From Lycorma delicatula (taxonomy: Eukaryota; Arthropoda; Insecta; Hemiptera; Fulgoridae), in assembly GCF_047948215.1 (NCBI RefSeq), contig NC_134460.1, forward strand, positions 128,200,324-128,264,323: a stretch of DNA of 64,000 bases, written 5' to 3'. The notes beneath the pieces are model-generated. The model was not told the DNA's origin, did not search any database, and saw only the letters and a list, made by a program, of their open reading frames with translations. Position numbers and translations under genes: made by a program. Positions 56,646-64,000 of the stretch are shown one piece after another; the first letter of the stretch is position 1; the number at the start of each line of letters is the position of its first letter.

Positions 56646-56801
56646 CCGGCCTTCGTGGAGCGAGTGGTAGCGTCTCGGCCTTTCATCCAGAGATGCCGGA
56701 TTGCAATCCCGCTCAGGCATGGCATTTTCACACGCTACAAATCATTCATCTCATCCGCTCTGAATCAATACCTAAAGGTGGTACCGGAGATAAAAAAAAA
56801 G
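56646..56801 (+). mobile_element. tRNA-derived SINE, family A (tail variant 1)
   Basis: CCGGCCTTCGTGGAGCGAGT, box A TGGAGCGAGTGG (56656-56667), box B GGATTGCAATCC (mutated), CAGGCATGGCATTTTCACAC, body CATCTCATCCGC, tail TCTGAATCAATACCTAAAGG plus TGGTACCGGAG and A9 near 56801. Confidence 0.88.
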
Positions 56802-56867
56802 ATTATCCTCAAAACTAAAATATATTATTAATTTTTTTATGATTAGTTCATCACATAAGCTAGAAGC

Positions 56868-56965
56868 TTGTGCCGTAGTAATATGTGTCGCATGAAAAAT
56901 ACTATGCCTAATCGGAGTTCAAACCCGGAACCTCCGGATGAAAGGCTGAAGCTCTATCACACCTA
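56868..56965 (-). mobile_element. tRNA-derived SINE, family A (head only)
   Basis: Minus strand: a decayed box A region (AGGTGTGATAGAGCTTCAGC), CTTTCATCCGGAGG, box B GGTTTGAACTCC, GGCATAGTATTTTTCATGCG. It lies ~65 bp after the plus-strand copy, so the two heads are inverted with respect to each other. The tail is not preserved. The 83-codon plus-strand frame here is not a gene. Confidence 0.75.
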
Positions 56966-57363
56966 TAAAAGACAGAATAGAATAAAGACAGATGAAATAA
57001 AAGACAGAAATCTAAAGTTAAAAAAAATTACTACCCTCGTTCTGGCATTTACAAACAACATATTTCTAGCTAGTATTATCAGCTGTTCTTTGAGTCGTAT
57101 GTTTGTGAATTCTACCTAAAATTTATTTTTGTGTTATACTGAGTTATGTTCCGTTCTGTTTTATAAATGTGGTTGCGTTTTAGAAGTTAATTATCATTAG
57201 GTATAAGTTTTACTATTGTTATTATTTTTTTTCTTTCTAACTATAATCTTGGAGGATCATTTCGTTCCACCGCTTCGTTGCTAAGGAGAGTTCATTGTTT
57301 GTTTAATTCTTTGTTTACTTTTAATGGTTTCTAGTTTCGTTTATGCTTATGTATGCTTAGTTC

Positions 57364-58435
57364 TTGCACGATATGGATCAGCTGCCTTCGACATATATGG
57401 TAGTTAAGGAGTCATCTGATATTGTAGGTTGTCATGTACCGTCCAGGAAACGTGGTCCGCTATCGTCGTTGGAAAGGGACCCCAGGAGGGCTGCGCGCAG
57501 GAAGCTTATTAGAGACGACTTGGCGAACAATCTGTCAGGTGCGTCGAGTGCTAAAGAGAGTGTAACAATGGAATCCAAGCCTACTACTAGTCAGCGGAGG
57601 ACGATACTTGTGACAAGGAGGCAAGCAGTGAATCGTAGACCTACTAATGGCGACTTACCATTATCGAATAGGTTTAGTGGCCTTCCACTAGAAGATACGG
57701 GAGTTGTGAGCCAGTCAAGCCTCCTCCGATTGTGCTTTACGGAATAAACGACGTGCTGATGTTGTACGAGTTGCTGGAAACGGCCGTGTCCAAGAGTGAT
57801 TATACCATTCGACTGGTTGGAGGTAAGCAGCCAATCTTAGCTCAAGTTCTAGGGACAATAAGGCGTACAAGAAGATTATACATGTTGTTCGAGAGCACGG
57901 TCTGATAGGTCATACTTTCACAGCTTTCGTGTTGTAATCAGAAACCTGCACCACTCTATTCCACTGGAGAAGATAAAGGACGAAATCGAAGGCCATGGGC
58001 ATCGGGTGAGGGACTTGATAAATGCACGCCAGGATAACTAAGGAGCCCACATCGAATTTCTTCGTGAACGTGGAGTCACAGGAGAACAATAAGACCACTT
58101 TTGAATTGGAGTACATTGCCAATTGCAGAGTGTCATTCGAGACGCCACGGAAGCCTACAGGCCTCGTGCAGTGCATGAGGTGTCAGCAATATGGGCACAC
58201 TAAGGACAATTGTATTAGGCCTTTCCGCTGCGTGAAATGTGGGGAGGGCCATCGGACAGCTGACTGTCCCAGAAAGGACAGGAGCACTCCTGCAACCTGC
58301 GCCTTGTGTCAGTCCGACCATCCGGCAAATTACCAAGGCTGCAGAATATATCAAGAGATATTGGAGAGGAAGCATAGGCAGAAGGCGAATTGGAACTCGC
58401 ACCTTGCTCCGAGAACCAAGAATCAAACCCGCTAG
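57364..58435 (+). pseudogene. Jockey-clade ORF1 (Gag-like, zinc-knuckle) relic
   Basis: ORF1 proteins bind element RNA and form the RNP. Frame 1 (57364-57747) is basic and Ser/Arg-rich, then shifts. 'PPPIVLYGINDVLMLYELLE' and 'LVGGKQPILAQVL' follow in a second frame. The frame 58022-58435 carries 'SNFFVNVESQENNKTTFELE', the PRE_C2HC region, followed by three knuckles. These are CMRCQQYGHTKDNC (CX2CX4HX4C), CVKCGEGHRTADC (CX2CX3HX4C) and CALCQSDHPANYQGC (CX2CX3HX5C), at about residues 51-110 of that frame. All Cys/His ligands are intact, while the N-terminal half has at least two frameshifts and a stop at 57906. The better preserved part is thus the nucleic-acid-binding module. Confidence 0.85.
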
Positions 58436-58672
58436 ACTCAAGGTGGCCGGCTCCGCGCTTGATGATAAGAACTTCCCTTCGTTGGGTCGAGGGGTGCCGA
58501 GGACAGTCAACGCGGAACCTGAATATCTCCATTAAACGTATGCTGCAACAGCTGGGCGTGCTAGTAAGGGCAGTGTGGACAAGCAGGACAGGCTTTCATC
58601 AAATAGAGACTTCGTGGTTGAACAGATTGGGAGTCTTGCCTTGCTTATCTAGGTGCTCTCCAAAATCTGTTG

Positions 58673-60700
58673 ATGTCCAGATTTCTACGAATCGCTGCAT
58701 GGAGCATTAACGGCCTACTTTGTAGGGGTCAGGAGCTAAGGGTAATGGGAGTTTCCAATTCCCTGGACGTCATTTTGATATCGGAAACGCACTATACTGA
58801 CCGGAACTACCTCAGGCTTTAAGGTTATTCTCATACGAGAGAGGTCTATTCCTCATACGAGACGAATGGATTGGGTTTCTTACCAGGATTGGATCGAGGA
58901 GAAACTGACTAACCCGTTTCCACTCGATGCCTCTGGGGATATTGATTACGCGACGTGTTGTTTGACGTCGGTCATGCAGAAGGGAGCATAGTGGTCTACA
59001 CCTGATGATATGCACTTAGCCAGAGACGGCACCTATCCGAGGGAAGTGACAGAACTAATTGTCTCGAAGCGGCGTCTTCAGCGGAATTGGCAGCGTTTCA
59101 GAGGGCAAGAACATAGAAGGACTCTTCTTACTAGGACGACGCAGAGGCTGAGGAGGTTGTTGAGGACTATCAGGGACGAGACATTCAAGGAGTACATAGG
59201 AAATCTTTCTCACCTGAATGGGAACAGATGCTCCTTATTTCCATAAGGAGATAAAGGGACCGCAACGATCATCAGGAACGTTCCCCGCCCTACAGAGGCG
59301 TACTGGATCGTGGGCGAGGACTGACATAGAAAGGTCAGTCCTCGCCCTTAGCCTTAGCCTTAGCCGTAGGCTAAGGAAGGCTCCAGGCTTTGACTTAGTG
59401 ACGCACAAAATGCTTGTCATGTTACCCCTTAAAGGCATAGAATACATCAGGAATCTGTTTAACGCTGTTCTGCGGACGTCTTACTTCCCAGCGGATTGGA
59501 ATGTGTCGCAGGTGGTGATGATTTTGAAGTCAGGGAAGCCTGCACAGGAAGTTTCTTCTTACAGACCAATTAGCCTATTACCCGTCAATTTATTACCGGT
59601 CTTATCTAAATTGTTTGAGAAGCTACTACTGCACAGGCATAGGCCAGTGTTGGAGAGTAAGTGAATAATTCCGGACCATCGGTTTGGGTTTAGGTGTGGC
59701 CTTTCCACAAAAAATGAGTCATGAGTGGGTGTCTGGAGGAGCAGAAATTCTGCTCGGCGGCGTTCTTAGACATCCAACAGGCCTTTGATAAGGTATGGAT
59801 AGGCTTGCTCTACAAGTTAAAGCTACAACTTCCTTAACCCTACTTCCTAGTCTTGCGGAATTATCTTGAGGGGCGTTTTGCTCAGGTGAAATATAATGAC
59901 GAGTTTTCAACGTTCTTTGAGATTGGGTCGGGTGTCCCTCAGGGCTCTGTGCTGGGCCCTGTGTTGTATTCCATATTCCTGCGGATATTCCGGTCCTGGA
60001 TGTTTGCATTGTCGCCACGTTCGTCGATAACACTGCGATCCTGGCCGTTAACGAAGACCCTGGTCTAGCCTTGCAGACCCTACAATGACACTAGATCGTG
60101 TCTGTGTGTGGCAGAAAAAGTGGAGGATTAAGGTTAATCAAGGTAAGTCGAGGCACGTCGCATTTGCCATGCGGAGGGGTGATTGTCCCGGTGTGTACTT
60201 CGATGGTGTTTTGATCCCGCAAATGGAGACTGTGCGGTATCTGGGACTTCACCTGGATCGGCGTTTGACCTGGAAGTGTCACGTGAGGATGAAGAGGAAA
60301 TAGCTGAACGCAAAGTACAGGAAACTTCATTGGCTGCTACGGAGGAACTCAAGCCTCACGTTATCCAAGATCTTAATTTATAAGGCTATCCTGCGCCCAA
60401 TCTGGACGTACGGTGTAGAATTGTGGGGAACGGCTACTACTAGTAATGTGCAAATTATACAACGATTCCAGAACAAAGTAGCGAGGGTAATTGCCGAAGC
60501 GCCGTGGTTCACGCGGAATGATGAGATTCACGATTATCTGGAGCTCCCGTAGGTTCGTGAGATTGCACAACATCGCAATGTCAAATACCTGCAGAGGCTT
60601 GAGGATCATATAAACCACTTTGCAATTAATCTACTCGATAACAGCAGAGACGTCCGACGGTTGAGACGTGCCCATGTACTCGGCTTAGGTTCTGCGTAAC
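58673..60700 (+). pseudogene. Jockey-clade ORF2 (endonuclease-RT) relic
   Basis: The start 'MSRFLRIAAWSINGL' (58673) and 'LDVILISETHYT' are the first endonuclease motifs; a stop follows at 58820 and most of the endonuclease is missing. The linker has 'YPREVTELIVSKRRLQRNWQ' (59010-59246). RT: 'RKAPGFDLVTHKML' and 'VSSYRPISLLPVLSKLFEKL'-like text (59218-59664, with a duplicated VNLLPV), a stop at 59662, 'FLDIQQAFDKVW', 'GSGVPQGSVLGPVLYSIFL' (59853-60068), and 'VATFVDNTAILAV', where FADD has become FVDN. Thumb: 'WRIKVNQGKSRHVAF' and 'VRYLGLHLDRRLTWKCHV' (60085-60303). After a shift, 'RPIWTYGVELWGTAT' and 'LRRAHVLGL' lead to a stop near 60700. RT is catalytically dead by the second and third catalytic positions. 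Confidence 0.85.
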
Positions 60701-60965
60701 AGTTTGGAATCGAACACTGGCAAGTTTAGTGGTCTCGTATCTAATTTCTTGTTACTTCTCTTTCTTTTTATTTTTTTTATTTGTTATTAACGTTTGTTTT
60801 GTGAACTATATGGTAATGAAATTAATGTTTTGTAATTTATGATTGAGCTTGAAATTTCATACTGGACTTTAAGTATACTTGCAACTTATCACGTGCTTTT
60901 GTCAGGAAACTTACTTATGGCTTTGCAGGAAAGCTGATTATAATTATAATTGTTATTGAGCAAAA

Positions 60966-61611
60966 AAGGTTTCTAGCTAGTAGTACTGAAAAGATATTAC
61001 ACCGATTTACGAATAAATGATCTGCAACCCATTCAAATTAAGAGTAGTGTAATAACAAGTCATCAGGTCATCTGGTGCAGATATGTTTAATCCGGATCGT
61101 GTTTCTTTATTTATAAAATAAAGGAGAAAGGACATGCTCTCAAGAAACTGTTGCTATAAGGGTTATCATGTATTCCCAAAGACTTTTGAACCTAGTCTAT
61201 CCAATTTTTGTTTGTAAATAAATACCAGAACTTTCCAAATGAAATATAAATATCTAAACTAACCGAAAAACAGGTATCAAAGATATGGTAATACTTTACA
61301 TTAAGATCCGTTAAGGTGCTTTGAAAAATGAGATTTTTTGAAATTAGAACTGAAATAAAACCTTCTACATAGGATTTAGATTTACACGGACCTAGTTTTA
61401 CAGACACAGATGTCTACAGAGTAGCCCATGTATAGAAATAAAAGCAGGATGTCATCAAATAACCACTCTTCAACTGGATTAAGAAATCCTGATTAGGTTT
61501 CTAATCAGATCTTCCTTAAAGTGTGGGTATTTACACTAGTTACTATTGAATTCACTGTAGACTTATGATTCTTGCCGAAAGTTGATATTATACCATAGGA
61601 GTACAGTCTAC
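60966..61611. other. AT-rich non-genic DNA
   Basis: No gene recognised. A 71-codon minus-strand frame (61192-61407) is anonymous. Confidence 0.5.
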
Positions 61612-61782
61612 AAATGAAAGAAAGGAAAAAGAAGGAAAGAGGAAGGGGAAAAGGGAAATAAGAAAGATAGATGGAGAACGAAAGGGAAATGGGAGGAAAA
61701 GGTGAAAGGGAAGGGGGAAATGTGGGTAATGAAGGTATGGTAAAAATGAAAATGGGGAAGGGAGAAAGGGTAAAAGGGAAAG
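61612..61782. repeat. Polypurine (GA-rich) tract
   Basis: About 170 bp of almost pure A/G on the plus strand (AAGAAAGGAAAAAGAAGG-type), with rare pyrimidines in GTGGGTAATG-like spots. It runs straight into the Helitron 3' fragment. Confidence 0.9.
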
Positions 61783-61907
61783 GTTAAATTTTGAGAAATT
61801 CCATAATGTTCATTTTGTTAATGTTTTATCATACTTTCAATTACATTCATTTAATCTATATATATACTCAAATCTAGCAATAGCGAAGCATTGCCGGGTC
61901 TGCTTGT
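61776..61907 (+). mobile_element. Helitron 3'-end fragment
   Basis: AAAGGTTAAATTTTGAGAAA... aligns with 28118-28182. It then continues to GCAAT, loop AGCGAAGC, ATTGC, spacer CGGGTCTG, CTTG|T (61877-61907). Stem, loop and spacer lengths equal those of the 50.1 kb Helitron end; the terminal CTAG appears mutated to CTTG. Confidence 0.75.
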
Positions 61908-61910
61908 GTG

Positions 61911-61912
61911 TG

Positions 61913-61960
<48 letters not shown>

Positions 61961-61976
61961 GAGAGTGTGTGTGTGT
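61911..61976. repeat. Compound (TA)n(GA)n(GT)n microsatellite
   Basis: TA, then about 40 bp of GA with one TA interruption, then GT to the edge of an inverted-repeat element. Confidence 0.95.
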
Positions 61977-62676
61977 TTCTAAAATGGTGGATAAGCTATA
62001 CATTTTCAGTATTTACTTGTAAAAATTAACAAAAAATATCCTTAGGAAAAATGGCAACTTCTTCCTTCTCTCCCTGTTCGCCATTTTATTATTTTTATAT
62101 AAAACTTTATATCTCAAATTAAGATAGACGAAGCACATTAATATTTGATAAGCTTCTTGGTAATAATGTTTTAAAATTAGTAAAAAATCAAGACTTAAAT
62201 ACCTTCACTAATTACAAAATGGCAGCCATGTTTATTTTTCAATCCGTTATATCTCCATAAATATTATTTTATCAAAATTTATGTTATTGCTAAAATATTA
62301 AGCTTTTTATTTTGAACAAAATTATTATTTTTTTAAATCGGTTAAAAAATAACCGTTATCATAGAAAATGATGTAATTTTGTTTCTGTATGTCCTCCACT
62401 TTACGTTCAATACGATTAAATATTAATTGCTTTTATTTATTATGAATTCTAATATTGTAAATTAATATCAAATTAAGTGATAATTTTCTCACAATCATAG
62501 ACCTAATATTTATTATATATTTTACATAAAACTAAATACAAATTTTTATATAAAAATAACAAAATGATGGACGGGGGAGAACAAACGAAAAATTGCCATT
62601 TTTCCTAAGGATATTTTTGTTTAGTTTTACAAGCAGAATCCGAAAAAGTATAGCCAGCTCACCATTTTAGAAACAT
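61974..62676. mobile_element. Non-autonomous element with ~137-bp terminal inverted repeats
   Basis: Left arm 61974-62110 (GTTTCTAAAATGGTGGATAA..., AATATCCTTAGGAAAAATGG, CATTTTATTATTTTTATATA) is the reverse complement of 62540-62676 at about 80-85%. The 430-bp interior is AT-rich, contains ACAAAATGGCAGCC, and has no open frame. TA-rich sequence (TATATA) lies just outside both arms, so a TA or TTAA-type target is possible. It has the structure of a long-TIR MITE; superfamily unassigned. Confidence 0.8.
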
Positions 62677-64000
62677 TCTGTATATATAAATTTTAAATAA
62701 ATAAAAAAAATACTAGTGAAAATAAACGAGAAATATGTAGGAAATAAAAAATAAAAAAAATTTAAAAAAGTGTCAGATAGATAAAATACATAAAATTACA
62801 CCATTATATTCCGGCTTGTATTCTGACACCAGAATAACGTAATACAAAATAATTGCCACAGCCGAAAACATATTTTATAACTTAATTTTTTTCTCTATTT
62901 GCGTCATTAACCAACACATAAGAAGTAAATTCTTACATAAAAAAATAAAAATTAAAAATAGATTTTCTTACTAATGGTAATCATAAATTCTCTGTTTTAG
63001 GTTTTTATTCAAAATAGGCTTTCGATTTAAAAAAAATTATCCTCATTAAAAAACTTATTGTTAAAATAAAATATAAGGTGTAATAGATAACTTCGTTGTG
63101 AGAGGGGAAATACTAATACACAAGTAAAAGCAACATTTAAGATTACTGTAGGTTACGAAACGAAAATAATAACCTAACAAAACAAGAAGTAAGGATGGAA
63201 AGGAACCGGTTATAAAACAATATGCATTATCTTTGTATTCTTTACTCTTCGTTGTTCATCAGTTCAAATTCCTTTACTTTCACGTCTAAGATTAGCTAAT
63301 TGTTAGTTAATTGATTTAGCCTTGACCTTTCGGTCAATGCTAGATGAAGAAGGTATTTTAGTAAATTATCTTAACATCTCTAATATTGATAAAATATTAA
63401 AAGATAGTTAAATATAAATTTTTTTAATAACTACGTAGAAAGTAATTGTTTATAATACTAGTTTATTCTTAAATCACAATAATGTTATATATGATGATAA
63501 TTTTAATAAATAGTGAAGAAAGTTGTGCACCATTTATTTTATGAAAGAAGTCTTTATTTAATATATTACATTGTTTTAGAGCGTGTATATATTTTATTAC
63601 TAGATTATAAATTAGATAACTAAGACATTTGTAATAACGTTTCAAAAATTTTAAAAAAAGATTATAATTTTTCTCTCAAATGATAAAATTGAAAATTAAT
63701 TTAATCCTTACGAGCGAAAAAAAAATTAAAGAAAAAAAAAGACTTACAAGATTTTTAATTACAAATAAAGTTATGAAAAGATTTGAAGCTCAAAATTATT
63801 CATCAGTTTGAATTATTTGAATACAAAGCAATAGTTTTTTTTTTTAAATAACTTCAAAATTTATCATTTTTCTTATTTACTTAGTTTTTTAAATAAAGGA
63901 AAATATTTAAAAACTATTATTACTGAAAAGTTAAATTAGGAATAAATTTATAAAATACCCAAAATTTTAATGCAAAGCTTTATAAGATTAATCCTAGGGG
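62677..64000. other. AT-rich non-genic DNA
   Basis: No gene, RNA or named repeat recognised to the end of the window. Confidence 0.55.

Larger units (their letters stand above)
57120..60965 (+). mobile_element. Jockey-clade non-LTR retrotransposon (decayed, long copy)
   Basis: The longest transposon relic in the window: a probable 5' UTR (about 57120-57363), ORF1, ORF2 with a deleted endonuclease, and a 3' UTR to about 60965 with T-rich and AT-rich sequence. It is visibly richer in G+C than its flanks. Gene order and motifs (PRE_C2HC plus three CCHC knuckles, then EN-RT) are those of the Jockey clade. The exact 5' and 3' ends and a TSD could not be fixed by eye. Confidence 0.8.

Noticed and set aside
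58133..58535. Minus-strand and second-frame ORFs of 98-125 codons
   Set aside because: Shadow frames of the zinc-knuckle ORF1, which carries the recognisable Cys/His motifs.
1..64000. Endogenous viral element or bacterial/operon-type system
   Set aside because: No capsid, polymerase or envelope-like translation was recognised outside LINE and DNA-transposon relics, and no bacterial gene organisation is present.

Overview
This window looks like a non-genic, repeat-dense piece of an AT-rich arthropod nuclear genome. The transposon mix (Jockey- and R1-clade LINEs, an RTE-clade LINE, Merlin and mariner-like DNA transposons, Helitrons with a Pif1-type helicase, tRNA-derived SINEs) fits an insect. 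Hemiptera is my guess, but nothing in the window proves it. I recognise no intact host protein-coding gene. Long AT-rich stretches separate islands of transposon relics, and essentially every open frame with recognisable homology is a decayed transposon protein.

Layout. 0-13 kb: AT-rich DNA, one copy of an unnamed ~0.55 kb repeat, a (GT)n tract, and a pair of ~365 bp inverted repeats (6.9 and 9.1 kb) with a decayed Merlin transposase beside the right arm. 13-16 kb: a Jockey-clade reverse transcriptase relic and a short mariner-like element that keeps only its N-terminal HTH region. 18-24 kb: unnamed repeats, a GC-rich island at 21.7 kb and a tRNA-derived SINE. 24.2-27 kb: two Merlin elements of different subfamilies, each with recognisable terminal inverted repeats. 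27.2-28.7 kb: a near-perfect ~310 bp palindrome between (TA)n tracts, then Helitron-like non-coding sequence. 31-38.5 kb: SINEs, diverged tandem duplications, and an internally deleted RTE copy with an 8-bp target-site duplication. 40-44 kb: hairpins and further repeat families. 46.4-47.8 kb: the 3' end of an R1-clade LINE and a fragment of an RTE C-terminus. 48-57 kb: several SINEs, a Helitron helicase relic with an intact 3' terminus, and an R1-clade LINE interrupted by a second SINE family. 57-61 kb: the largest relic, a Jockey-clade element with ORF1 zinc knuckles and a broken ORF2. 61.6-62.7 kb: a polypurine tract, a Helitron 3' end, compound microsatellites and a ~700 bp element with ~137 bp inverted termini.

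The genes do not form a working system; what connects them is transposition history. The most informative signals are nested or footprinted insertions (RTE with TSD, SINE inside R1, an unidentified 173 bp insert inside a SINE), a 3' tail shared by two SINE families with unrelated heads, a matching 3' terminal design in two Helitron copies, and the long palindrome at 27.4 kb, which could give a hairpin RNA if transcribed. I found no convincing new functional system. All family assignments come from reading translated motifs and repeat structure by eye, and boundaries are approximate unless a target-site duplication or terminal repeat is cited.
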